From: Dillenia suffruticosa
Lineage: Eukaryota > Streptophyta > Magnoliopsida > Dilleniales > Dilleniaceae
DNA: 64,000 nucleotides
Direction of reading: 5' to 3'
NCBI GenBank assembly: GCA_033439265.1
Contig: JAVTVX010000002.1
Span: 3,172,001 to 3,236,000 of the forward strand
Of this stretch, positions 39,525-51,798 are shown piece by piece (the stretch's first letter is position 1; each line of letters begins with the position of its first letter). The translations under genes were made by a program, and so were the position numbers. The notes beneath the pieces were generated by a model. That model worked only from the letters and a program-made list of their open reading frames with translations. It was not told where the DNA came from and did no database searches.

Positions 39525-39740
39525 ATGGGTTCTCTATCAAATTTCTTTGGTTGTTTCTCAGAAGCATCGGATCCGAAGGAATATGTTTGTGAAGGTGATG
39601 TTTGTTATTTGAGAGATCACAAGAGAAATACAGACAAAAGAAGAAGAAGAAGAAGAACGAATGGACACAAATCCTTCAAAGATCAACTCTATTTTCTTTA
39701 TCATGGAGGAGCTCAAACCACCACCAAGTCATCCTCCTAA
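39525..39740 (+). CDS. Unrecognised small basic protein, 71 residues
   Basis: I do not recognise this protein. The frame starts MGSLSNFFGCFSEAS, has three cysteines (FFGC, YVCEGDVC), a block of six arginines at residues 39-44, and ends with a Thr/Ser-rich tail. MG plus a small residue at the start could allow N-myristoylation, and the Arg block could be a nuclear signal or a membrane-binding patch; both are inference. Support for a real gene is a TATA box at 39436, a short GA-rich leader, a good start context (caaaATGG) and protein-like composition. The Arg block is encoded by an AGA repeat and may vary in length between individuals. It could also be a chance frame. Confidence 0.55.
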   Translation: MGSLSNFFGCFSEASDPKEYVCEGDVCYLRDHKRNTDKRRRRRRTNGHKSFKDQLYFLYHGGAQTTTKSSS

Positions 39741-40277
39741 AAAGTTCAGTTTTTTATTTTATTTTATTTTATTGTACAAGGTTTGAATTTAAATATGATA
39801 TCATCAGATTATGGAGGAAAATTTGTACTATTAGATTATCTCTTTGGTACAACGCTCAGTTTCTTGTATCACCTAATTTTGCATTCTATTGTAAATTTTT
39901 TTTTTTGGTTGTAATTCTATTGTAAATTTGTGTACCTTTTTTCTTTCTTGTACCATTTACAATTCAATTTTGGTGTTTTATGGAGTTTTAAGGGAATGGT
40001 AAATATATTTAAATTGAATGCTTCAGAATTATTTCACTAGAGTAAGACTGATTTTCATATTCTTTTTATTTACAAAGAAGGCAAAGTGTTAACGATAAGA
40101 CAAACCTCAGTAATCTTTTAATTTTAACATCGGAACTTCTTTCACGTTTATTACAGGTGTTAATGATGAACTCGTCCATGCAAAGGGAGGTAATCTTTCC
40201 ATTTGGAAGAGCTGAGGTTTTGTCAATAAAAGAGAAAGTTGCTTAAATAAGTAGGTGTGGTGACCAAGTATTTGACT

Positions 40278-40458
40278 TTTTTTTTTTTTGTTTTTACTAT
40301 CGGTATCCGAAATTTACTCGATTAATCTGGTTTGAGCACCGTGGAGCTTATTTTATAGGTTTGTTCTCTCAAATCTTTTTTTATCATTTCCAGGGGTGTA
40401 ACTCTAGATCTCTAGTTAAGAGATAGAATACCTGACTAATTCTATTCAAACCCAAAGG
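40278..40458 (-). mobile_element. SINE with perfect target duplication
   Basis: The 181-bp insert is flanked on both sides by agtatttgact (40267-40277 and 40459-40469, identical). On the minus strand it has a tRNA-Lys-like head (gtcaggtattctatctctta then actagagatctagagtt), the body gatttgagagaacaaaccta, the 3' word ccagattaatcgagtaaatt and an A-tail of about 14. It is the best-preserved member of the main SINE family in the window. Confidence 0.85.
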
Positions 40459-41239
40459 AGTATTTGACTATTTATGTCACTGCCTTTTCCAGGAGATCTC
40501 CAACTTGGACTATTTCCCGCGCGGAAAAATGCCAACTATCATAACCCATAAGCCAAGCTCATGCCAACAATTTTTATAACAGAACTAGCATGTTAAGGTC
40601 CATTGTTTTCACCCCCTATATTTGCACTTTTTCTTTTGGCTTGGGCCCCAAGATTTGGATAAACTTTTATACAATCGGCAGCATGGTGGATTCATCTTTG
40701 AATTGATGGGTGAAAGTTGAGTTCATAGTTGGTAATAATATTCTAATCAAAGGTCAATGGAAAAGGATCTAAATAGATCATACAGAAATCAAGGGTGTAA
40801 ACGAATGCAGCAGAAATTTCAAATCTTTGAATTTGGAAAGCAAAATATAAGCTGTTGCCAAACATATGGTTCCCGAAAGGCTGAAACGATCAGTGCAACC
40901 ACAGATGCTGCATTTGTCCATAACAGAAGAATTGTGAAGTGTGTCCAAGTGAAATCCTAGAGGAATTAACACTTCCATGAGACCCGAACATGGATAAACT
41001 AAGCTTAGAGATGGTGCCTTCCAGTAAAATCCAAACCAAATTATACCAAGTCAAGCCCTGATGCATAAGAAGAGGAATTCAGGAAGTATACCTAAACATA
41101 GTTATGATCAAATCTAATTGCTAACGTGATCATTATGCCATGGGACACTCGATTTCTGAAACCCTACCAAGGAGCCCTTGCAACAGAGGACCATGATTTA
41201 CGAATAATACATGATAAAAATTACACCAATGGATAAAAA

Positions 41240-41396
41240 TATTAAGTCTCTTAATTAAAATTTATATTTGAAATTTAAGAATGAAAAAAACTATATTAAA
41301 AAAACTATCCCTTAAAATGGGGACCCAACAAGTAATCGAACCAAATTAATTAGAATAAAATTCTAAATACGATTGATATAGCATAAAAAAAAGAAT
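41240..41396 (+). mobile_element. SINE-family copy downstream of the BRD gene
   Basis: The copy has ttaagtctcttaattaaaat in the head, a body with ctatcccttaaaatggggac, the 3' words ccaaattaattagaataaaa and gattgatatagcat, and an A-rich tail. No target duplication is clear. Confidence 0.45.
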
Positions 41397-41935
41397 TATA
41401 GAAGTTTCATCAATAAAATACAGCTAAAATCAAATAACTAATCCTTAACTGCTGTGTCGTGAATGTACAAAACGTACTCCATGGGCAGTAATTTTATGCA
41501 TCACTGAAACCTGTAGAAACTACATCATAATCATCGACTTTTCTTTCATTAAGCTTTTGTAAAATCTTTAAAAAAAAATGCACCGCAGCAAGTCAGAAAA
41601 CTTCATCTGCAAAAGTAGGATCAAACACCCCCTCGCATTTCCTAGGATCCCAAATACCGAGAGCATAGAGCCTACAGGTATTCACATCCTCAAAGAATCC
41701 TCTGGTGTGTCAAAAACCTCAGAATGGTGCTCAAGCCAGATGAACATGTGAGGTCTAGCATTCAAGTCACCCAAAGTAAATATGCAATCCCATTAACCGG
41801 GATTCACTTTATCCGTGGAAAATCATACAGCATTGTACTAACCTTTCCAATCCCTGAGATGGGTGTAACCGTTGCCTATAGGCATGAGCTGATCTGTTTT
41901 ATGATTTCTGTCCCATTTCCCGAATATATCTCTGA
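41397..41935. other. Probable 3' UTR of the BRD gene
   Basis: This is 540 bases of less AT-rich DNA directly downstream of the BRD stop on the minus strand. It contains no other recognisable gene. Confidence 0.45.
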
Positions 41936-44900
41936 TCACAGTTGCAATGCCAGGTCTGGCTGCTGAGAATCAACCATAACATTTGAAGACTGCCTTACAG
42001 GTGATCCCGATGACTGAAAACTTATATTTAAGTCCGGTGGAAGGTTTTCCTGTTTCTGTCTTGGTGTCTGAGCACGTGGACTCTGAAATTGCCAAGGGGA
42101 CTGCACCTGAAACCTAGATAAATCGGCTGTCGTTAGCTGGGGGAATACCACAGGTCTAGCTTGAAACTGTGCTTCATTGCCCATCTGTACAGGATGTGGT
42201 ACAAACGCTTGAAAAGGAAAACTGTTCTTCTGAAATGTGATTCCCCCAGCCACCGGAAATTCACTCCGGAATCTTGTCATTTGAGGATGCAGCTCCCGAG
42301 CTGGGTTGTATAGAGAATCTGCAGAAATTTGATTTCTCTGAGGGTTTGAGCTTTCATTTGGAGGTCTGAACCCTCCTGCACCGATAGACATCCATGCACG
42401 AGCAGCTGCAGCAGCAGCATTGTTTGAATCATTTCCTCTTGAGGATGGAATTAATGGAATAGCGGGAGAATTTTCTGGCACAGAATGGTTTACAGACTTC
42501 TGCTGCTTTTGCGACTGTTCAGCTAAAAGTAGCATTACTTGCACTGGTTCAGTAAGACTTTGCTCTTGTACTTGAGAAAAGTGGGGCGGAGCTTGAGTTG
42601 ATTGGTTGGGAACATCATCAGAACTGCTAGATCTATTGTTACCTGAACTATTGCTTGCGGGTTTTCCATTGGGAAATCCTCCAACAACTACACCATTACT
42701 GCTCGGCTGCTTAAAAGGAACAGGCTGTACAAAATTGCTACTCCTTGAATTCAGATCCATTAGCCTAGAATAATTCATAACTGAATCCTTAGGAGGCTTC
42801 ATCTCTTTAAGGAGATGACCCATATTTGTGTTTGCCGGTGGTGGACCATTCAACTCAACTTCCTTTGTAACCTTGTTTTCAGACACAACAGAATTCCTGG
42901 ATGAAGGGTTTTGCTGGCGAGGCGAAGATGCAGGGGTGTTTGCAGATTTCATCACTGGAAAACCCAAAAAATGTGGCTTTCCTTCTAAAGTATGCCTACC
43001 AATTGCATGCTCCTTGGGGGACTGCTCCTTAGCAACAACAGGAAGTTTAGGAATGCTATCATCCTTTCTGGAATCAAATGGCAACTTAGTACCAAAGGCA
43101 AGATGACCCTGGCTGCGATTTTCAAATACTAGGATGGGGGTTGGAAGTGGCTCATACTCCCCAACCCATCCCCTACCAAATTTGAACCCTACAGGTAAAA
43201 CCTGTTCAATTCTCTTGGAAGCAACTTTCCAAGCAGCAGGTCCAAGAGTTGCAGCAAATCGCGCCAGGCTCCTTGCATAAGAGTACTCAGCTTGAAGCCC
43301 AACCTGTTCCAGAAATGGAAATAGCAGTGAGTATGGAACGAAGGCAATCAAAGGGAGAATAAAAAATGTTTTCACATACAGCAACCAGCTGCTTTGCTTC
43401 ACTGTCAAAAGGTGTGAATATCGACTCAGATTGGACCAGAGGTTGACAGGATAAATTATATGTTGCACGACGGTTCTCTTCAACAACAGAAAGCTTTCTC
43501 CCAAGTTTAGGTAGAAAATTCTTCCCTAAAAAAAGGAAGACAGGAAAAAGTTCACAGGTTACAGCAACCAAACAAGGGATATTAAATCCACAATAAAATT
43601 TGAGCAAGGAGCATAATAGTTTGGTCTGCCCCAAGCCATTTTTTAGCCAGGAAAAATCGAGCACAATAAAAGGTAAGTCAGATTCAACTCCAAAGATTAA
43701 GGAAGCAGTCAAATCCCCAAGAAATATAGAAATTCTAATGGCCTCTCATAATTTCCCAGTTTGATAAGTGGCCTCTATTAATCTGAACTTTTACAAATTT
43801 GAAGCTAAGAGTTGGCATAATACCAAATTGTGAATCTTCTGCCTTTTCTACATTGTTCTCAACTTGAGAAGAACCATTATCACCAAGCCCATCAGTAGCA
43901 CTGGTCTTTTCAACAGTACTGGCTTGGAAGGCATTTGAACTAGTCTGCACATCCCCTGCTGTGGCAAGAGTGGCACCTGACAAGAAATCAGAGCCAACAG
44001 GTTCCTGTATGACACGGGATATTGGCTTCTTCACTGGCATCTTAAATATGGAACTGGATCTCATTTTCAGCTCAGCCTTGAGCTCCTTCTCAGAGCGTTC
44101 ATATTCAATCCTTAACCTCTGAAACTTCTTTGTAGCCAGTTCTTGAATTGAACGTGCCTATTCAAGGATGCAATCATATCAAAGAACTGCACAAAATTAG
44201 CACAAATGATGAGATTTGAAGAGGAGCAATGCCTTATACCTGCTTATGATATATGGTTTCTGGGGCATTGTATTGCATTGCATTTGAGCAGATTAGGAAT
44301 ACATCACTCTGCAATCAATGGAACAAAAAGATAATATAAAATCAAAGCCAATCCATGCCAAAAAAATAGAAAATAATTATTTAATGATCTAAACAATAAT
44401 GACCAATCTATTTTGTGTTTAGTGCAGCCACCCAAAAAAATGGAGAGACGTAATTAAGACAGAATAAATAAATATGGTGGCCTATTGTTTGAAAAAATAA
44501 AGATGGTGCGGAGTTGCAAAAATGGGATACTCATGCTAGGCCATTCTGGATACTGGCTCTCTTGAGTGTCAACAAAGTACATAGATTCAGAAAAGGAACT
44601 CTCAATCTTTAATAGTTTTAATCCATTTCAGGAACAAGAAAAAAAAGGAGTTCCACCAAAAAAAAAAATCCAAAGATCTGTTTTAGTATAATTTTTGGAG
44701 GAAAAAAAAGAGATATGTCAATTGAAAAGAAAGATTCCAGAAAATTGCAATTTAAGCAAAAACACAAGTGTGAATCCCATCCATCTCAACATCAGAAAAA
44801 AGTTCGAACAAGCTCATTCCATATAAATTATTCAGTCTTCCACAAAAAAAAAAAAAAAGAGATAAAACAGAATTAAGGGAAAATGCTGGTAAATGCAGGG

Positions 44901-47257
44901 GGCAATTTATTGAACAAAGTTATTGAAAAAATAATTACAATGCTAGCTCCGGGAAGACTTATAAACACTACAAAACAATGTAATCTAGAAGTGGATTTCT
45001 AAGGCTACTGATTAAAGATATTTTCTGATATATGTAAGATACTCCCCCGTGCAAATTGCCTCATTGCACACTTCACATACATGGAACTTTTCCACCAAAG
45101 CTTAAGCAGTTGGATGGCCATCTAAAGCAGCACATTCTGCTTTGTCCTCTCATAGCAAAAGATAAACAATAAGCGACTGATGTCCACAGGGAGAAATTTA
45201 CCATGTGCTTTCTTATTTAATTATCTCCTATGTCACTAGATGCAGGAATACACTGCAGGATTCATTTCTAGCATCAGAAGTGCATTATAATTACTCATTT
45301 GTCATTTATGGGAAGTGTTCTAGTCGGTTTTCTAAGGATAAGCTCACCGCCCATTATAAGCTTGGCTGATACCAATATAGTTCTAAATCATCGACATGAA
45401 TTCACCTCAACTGATAATAAACAGTCACTTCAATCATAACAACAAGGTCAGCACTAGTTTGTTGGGAAAACCTTGCTAGGTACTGCAATACCCCAGAATT
45501 TTTGACTTCTATTTAGGGGAACATCAGAGGAAGGAGTTGTGGCTACCACCTGAAATGTCTCCTCATATTCTGTGCAGAGTGTTCCTATTGTAATGTAGAG
45601 GTTTCCAACAAATGTCACCTCAATTAGGGAAAGGGACTGACAAGAAGTGCACAAGCTCCGGCTGATTCCAATTGCCAAAATCTTCTAGCAGACTCGAACA
45701 TTAATTCTCATGACAGTAAACTCTACCCGAGTCTCCAACATAAATTATTTCCAAAGATGAAGCTATTAGAGTACTCCGCCCCCCAAAGAAACATGATTTT
45801 AAATGAGAAAGTGCAGAAGAAGAAGAAAAAGGAAAAAAACCTTAAAGAAGACAACAAAAGAAAAAAAAAAAAAGGGAGAAGACCAAAGAGCTGAAGGGGG
45901 TTTCAGGAAATTCGAATGCTCTAAAAAGCACTATGTTGACCCTATCATCCAAAATGGATCCCAAACCATGGACAAGGATAAAAAGAAGCTATGTAGACCC
46001 CAAAAAAATCAGAATCCTACCACACCACCAGAGAACCCCATCACATTCGGGTATCTTAGGCAAAGATTAGAACACATGCATACACATACTCATCAGAAAT
46101 ATTACACATCACTGACTTGACAAAGAGGCAAATGCCCACATACAAGTTAGAGTCAAATAAAGGGTACCCACCTCAAATTGCGCCAAGGTAGAATATGATC
46201 CGTTGCTGAGTTTCTTCCTCACAGTAGAGAAATCCATTGGATGCTCAATAACATCATGATAATCAGGAAGCTACATTAAAATATCAGGAAAATCACTTCT
46301 TAAATACTTTGCACAATGATTGCTCGCATCCAGCAATTTAGACAAAACTCAAAACACACACAGACCTCTTCAGGATCCACCGGCTCCGCATAAACACCAT
46401 AAGTATCTTTCCTGCCACATTCAACCCAAACCAAAATAAACATTAGAGAAAATCACTTAAACAACTCAAAACATCAAAATACATTCAAATCATCAGCACT
46501 ACGTCATACTTTTGGAGCTTGTCGAGAATCAACTCCAAAACCTTCTTATCAGGCAATGGAACCCCAGAAGGCTGATCTGAAGGAGTTCCTGATCAAACAC
46601 AAAACAATGTCGACAACACCGAGAGATAACACAATCAAGCAAAACCCATCAGTACCCAGCCACTCATATAACAAAATTCCACACAAATTCAAACAAAACC
46701 CATCATTTGGATACACACCAGGTGCAGAATGTACTGCTTTTGAATCCCCCTTTTGCCCTCTTTCCTGTCAAAACCACCAAAAAACAACTAATTGCAGACC
46801 AACACTGAGAAAAAAACTCACAAACCCCAATTTTAGAAAAGAGCAAACACTTGGGCAATAAATTATAAAAGTAGCAGTAGAATGTGAAAGAGAGGGAGTG
46901 CGTGAGAGTGAGAGAAAGATACAGACAGAGACAGCAACACAGACAGATAAATGGAGAGAGAGACAGAGACAAAGACAAAGACAGAGACAGAGACAGAGAG
47001 AGGGGGGAAAGTGGAGGCGTGATCAGATTCTGTGTGTGTGGGGATTAAGTAATTTGACAGTTGACCCGACCGTTAAAATCAATTCAATTCCCGACAGAGA
47101 AAGTGTATGTGTGACCGAGTGTAATATTGAAGTTTGGACCAATTAGAAAAATCTCTTAACTGAACTCCTACTGAGGTGAAGTGAACAAAGCTGAGCTGGA
47201 CAAACCCATAAAACCCTCACTTCCCCAAAAAGCGTAACCAGACCAAAACCCTCAAAC

Positions 47258-47299
<42 letters not shown>

Positions 47300-47801
47300 G
47301 ACACACACACGCACCCACAAATCAGATCCACATTTTTCAATCATATACCTGATCATCGTCGTCGTCGTCTATTTCATCTTCACCGTCATTTCCTTCATCA
47401 TCATCATCGCGAACAAGATTATTAACCTCGTCACCACCATCAATTTTCCTCTTCTTAAACGGCTTATTACCTTCTTCGTAATACTCGGAGGACGAACTAG
47501 AGACCGCGGATTCTGGTGGCGCGTGATTCACACGCGCCTTAGATCTCTGTTTTCTCTCTGGTTTGGTATTGTTGAGCTTGAGAACTAGCTTCAACTTCTT
47601 CTCTCTTCTCCTCTCAACTTCTTCATCATCGTCATCGTCAAGGTCAAAGTCCTCATAGTCGTCGAAGTCGATGCTGTACCTCACATTCCGGCGCCGTAGA
47701 CTCCGACGTGTCTCAATCTCCGCCGCTGATTCGACGGCGCGTTTTGCGAGATCTGCCTTCGACGGTCGACCTTTCTTCTTCTTCTCCACGATCTGACCCA
47801 T
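41936..47801 (-). CDS. Bromodomain protein, BRD1/2/13-type SWI/SNF subunit
   Basis: Nine exons join in frame to 879 residues: 47801-47349, 46764-46719, 46588-46510, 46411-46366, 46270-46172, 44308-44240, 44157-43824, 43525-43380 and 43303-41936. The start MGQIVEKKKKGRPSKADLAK matches the family; a Met 17 codons upstream is possible. An acidic, basic-patched N-terminus (to about 166) precedes a single bromodomain at about 177-280 with LPDYHDVIEHPMDFSTVR and NAMQYNAPE, where N255 is the expected acetyl-lysine contact. After a linker comes a conserved plant segment (AEYSYARSLARFAATLGPAAWK, shortened here) and a long Gln/Ser/Pro-rich tail. Arabidopsis BRD1, BRD2 and BRD13 are subunits of the BRM-type SWI/SNF remodeller; the same nuclear role is expected. 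The tail carries LPPDLNISF and ends PDLALQL, resembling EAR repressor motifs. Confidence 0.92.
47257..47310. repeat. C-run, (CT)n and (AC)n in BRD intron 1
   Basis: A run of about 12 C is followed by about 14 CT units and a short AC run, starting some 40 bases inside intron 1 of the minus-strand BRD gene. On the transcript it reads as GT then GA repeats. Confidence 0.85.
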
Positions 47802-49449
47802 ATTTTCTCTCTCTCCTATTTTTTTGGTTTGGCTTCTTTTCTCTCTCCTCACTCTCTCTCTCTCTCTCTCTTTTCTCTCTGTTTTACTCTTTCATAATTT
47901 CTATTCTTTCTTGCTTTGGTCTGGCTTTAGGTGGGACGGGGCTCAGTCCGAACCTGACCACTTTTCTTTCGCAGGAGGTTTGGATGGGGCCCATCTGTGT
48001 GACGGCGTTAAGTGACGACGTCTGTTGCCCTTTCTGCCCGGCTTTGGAGTTGCGTGTGAAAGATTGATCTTTGCAATGGTGCTGGCCGTGTTTTTGGGGT
48101 TCGTCTTCGTCCTTCCCAATTCTTGTTTAATTGGTTCGTCTGTAGAGCGTTGTGGAACATTGACTGGCGCGCGTGGTTTCACGTTCCCCTTATCTCTTCT
48201 TTTTCATTTTTTTCTTTTGTCTTTTCTTAAATTAGAATAATAATTCATAAGTATTTAATTAGCGAATGATTATCGCAGGTTGATCTCGTACCCAAGTAAT
48301 TTTATGTAATATATCAATTAATTTAATTTTTTGAGAATAATCTAATTTTTTAATTAAAATATTTTAAATTTGATTTTATGAATGAAACATATTTCTTGAT
48401 TAAAAATTAATTATACAAAATATAAATAAGAGAAAGGTGACTTCAATTCAAACAGACATACCGAGATTAGAAGGCGTGCATTGAACCCTAGAAAATGGGA
48501 GGACCTTTGCGGCTTGGGCAATGCTAAGCATGATGAGCTGTGACTTTTTCTTCTTTCTTTGGTTTTGGAAGGTTTGCAGGAAATTTCCCATGATGCTACA
48601 ATATTTATATTTTAGCACTAACTCTTAGATCTTAAAGCTAAAACATTTTCCCAATTAAATTTTAAAATATTACTTCAACTCATCAATCTCTTAATCAAAT
48701 CCCCCCCCCCCCTCCCAACTATTGATCCTTCACCTAATCTATTTCTCATTTAATAGGGGAAAAAAAACTAAGAGGGGTTGTTAAAAAATTTTATTGGTGA
48801 AATGAATAGTATATATGGGTGAAGCATTTAATTCTGACCTAATGTAATATATTTAAAATTGATTAAATACATGTTTAGCAAATAGTAGTAGGCGATGAAC
48901 TATTATGAGTTCACTCGTCTCTCTCTCTCTCTATTTTTTTTTTTTTTTTTTTGGGTTACAAATGATTAAGGAGGCCTTAAGCCTGCTGAAGAGCAGATCC
49001 ATGCCATCGGCTACCGATAGATTTCTCATCCAAGCGAGTGGCTCCATCCACAAGAGTTCAGTTTCTCTCAATTGGAATAAATTTTGACATTGATTACCTT
49101 CTCCAAATGCATGTTTTATCTTCACCTACTCATCACCGACTAAAAACTCTTTGTTGTCATTCACTATGGATAGACCCAAAACAACATTCTGTAATGAGGT
49201 TCGAGGCCTTTGTCGAATCCGAATCCAATACTGAACTCTTGAATTGCTTGTCCCACATATATCACAGACCAAACCCCATACCTCTTAATTCGGCATTCAT
49301 ATTGATTGTAATAATACCCACATAGAATCTGAACCCCCCTTACGACACCCCATAAAATTACATACTAATCTGTGAAAGCAAACCTTCCCTAGCTTCCCAT
49401 ATGAACTTCCGTCGTCATTTACTTGACCAACAAACAGTCATACTAATAG

Positions 49450-49553
49450 GTTAGAGTATTAAATCTATTAATAAAATTATATTTTCCATAATAGTTGAAC
49501 CAAATTAATCGAAATATAATTATAAATATCGATCATTAATATAAAAAAAAATC
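49450..49553 (+). mobile_element. Truncated SINE-family copy
   Basis: Only the 3' half is clear: gaaccaaattaatcgaaata, then aatatcgatcattaatat and an A-tail. The head is eroded. Confidence 0.35.
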
Positions 49554-51075
49554 AACATTTACCTTGAAAATACGATCAAAGTGGGGGTATCCAAAAAAAC
49601 ATGTCTTATCAAGGAAATCAAGTTCTTGACATACTACTAAATTTTCTAAGCAAAAAAGGTTGATTTTTTTTTTTTTTGAATAATATCATTATTTCTTAGC
49701 TTCCAAATCCAAAAGATGACCATGCTCCTTAAAGCAAAATCTTACCTATGATAATTTTCTACTACATTACAATCATTCTAAGATTTGCCATAATCTTTCA
49801 CACATCAATAGTTACCTATTTTCATTGTCTTAAATTATACTTGTGGTTATCATCACACCAATCAAACAAAACTTAATTTAGTTAACATTATATAAACAAA
49901 TTGTAAAAGAATAAAAAAAAAAAAAAAACCTTACACAAGCAAGGTTTTCCACGCGCCTAATAGAGCGTGGCCATCATATTTCCCAATTTTCAAAGAGTTT
50001 GAAAGCGACCGCCACAACTTTTTGTATCCAAAGAAGGACTATATTTTTTTTATGACTGAACTGACCATCAAAAATTTGATTTGGTTAGGCTGATGACGAG
50101 GACTTATTGGTCATTTCGATGATTTTCGCACGAATTTTCAGACTTTAGCTCTCTTTCCCATATGCCAGTCAGTAGGGATCGAGAGGTTTTTCGGTGCTCA
50201 CAAAACGAAAGTCCTTTGGAGCAGTCATATCAGTGCCGGCATTTGGTGATGGAGTTCCTCTAAGTCGACTCATTGGACGGCGCTGATGGCATTTACCTGG
50301 ATCACGGGACCACTAGATATTGGCTTTTTTTTTAATTTGTATTGCTAATCCCTTCTTTTCGGCTAGGCAACAGAAAAATTTTATACCTTACATGAGTTAG
50401 CAATTCTAACCTAAATTAACTAAGACTGCTATTTCGTTGGATGAGGAATTGTTAAAGTCGATGCCAATATATTTTTTTTTAACTCATAAAAATATATATA
50501 TTTATAAATATTTAAATATTAAATCTCAAATAAAATATTTAAATAAAAATTTTTTATCGTTTAGATATCTCTACAAAAACAACGTAATATCATTATTAAT
50601 AATATACAATTATAGGGTCATGCGTACTCCAAATACACTCAAACCGTCTCTCTTGACAAAAAGAGACCCGCGACAACAATAAGATATTTTATTATTTTAA
50701 TAATTATCAATAATATTATTATCATGTATATAATAATAAATAATAGACATTGATTATCGATTGAATGATCATAAATTTTAATATTTAAATTTTGAAAATT
50801 TTTTGATTTAATTATAATATACTTAGATTTGACTGCACCTTCGGGACACCACCTAAGAAAAAAATGGTTGAGATAAAAAATTTTGGGTTCCAGTTTTACC
50901 TCTCAATTAATGGCTCCATCTATGCTAGAACCCAATAAAACATCTGGTCAAACAAATTATTTTTAATACAAATATAAATTCAAATTTAATTAGATTGTAA
51001 ATGATCTTTTAAGTTTTGACTTCGAAGTTATTTACATTCACTCAAAGGCAAGATTGGGGTTAGAGGCTTCACCGA

Positions 51076-51250
51076 TATTTTTATCTCATTTTATTTTTTA
51101 TATTTGATTATCGATATTTAAAAATTTGATTAATTTAATTTAATTTAAATAATTATAATCTTATTTAGAAATTAAATTTTTTGGCGCTTATTTTTTATTT
51201 TTAAAAACTAAAATTAAGATTTTAATTAAAAAATTTAATATGTTATTTTT
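51076..51250 (-). mobile_element. SINE-family copy, reverse orientation
   Basis: From a T-rich left end the plus strand reads tgattatcgatatttaaaaa, then aaattaaattttttggcgct and an eroded head with aaaattaagattttaattaa. Order and words fit the main SINE family on the minus strand. Confidence 0.4.
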
Positions 51251-51798
51251 ATACCCGCAAGTTTCATCGGGTGGATTATTAAATGCAACTAGGGATATGA
51301 AGAATGATTGTAAGTGTGACTTTGAGTGCTCTCCCAGACTACATTTTCGGTGTTTACGCGACTAAGTCATTTTGTGGAGCCTACCGTGAGCTATCCTATG
51401 CTACATTTTTCCTTATACTACCGAAAGAAATGTAGATTTGGTGCTCCTCCCAGAGATGCCATAAACTTTACCGAGTAAATAAACCAAGTTCAGCCACCTA
51501 GAGTCAGCTACCAAGCTAACCAAACCTTTTTTTATTCATTGACCCACTAAGGGAAAATATTAAAGACCATTCCAGGATGCTGATGTGGGTAATTATTTGG
51601 GAAGAATAATAACGTGGCGGTAATAGAAATGAGGCAATGGAAGTACAGAACAACAGATTTTCAATTAATTTCTAGGTATACATTAATGTTTTTATGGATT
51701 AATTTCTGAGATGCTCTTAGCTGGATCTAGGGGTGGGACAGTGTTATCATCTGGGCAATGTTAATTCTTCCGATTCGTACTTTGATCTCGTTGTCGGG

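Larger units (their letters stand above)
47802..51798. other. Spacer upstream of BRD and LpxK remnants
   Basis: The first 100-300 bases are the BRD leader and promoter on the minus strand, with a CT run at 47845-47870. The rest is AT-rich with a possible reversed retroelement end starting at a T-run (48937-48953) and SINE copies at 49450-49553 and 51076-51250. The stretch 49920-50330 is closer to average base composition but shows no recognisable protein. Confidence 0.45.

Noticed and set aside
47802..48240. Plus-strand frames starting in the BRD upstream region
   Set aside because: They are Leu/Ser/Phe-rich translations of CT tracts in the promoter and have no domain. A divergent gene cannot be supported.
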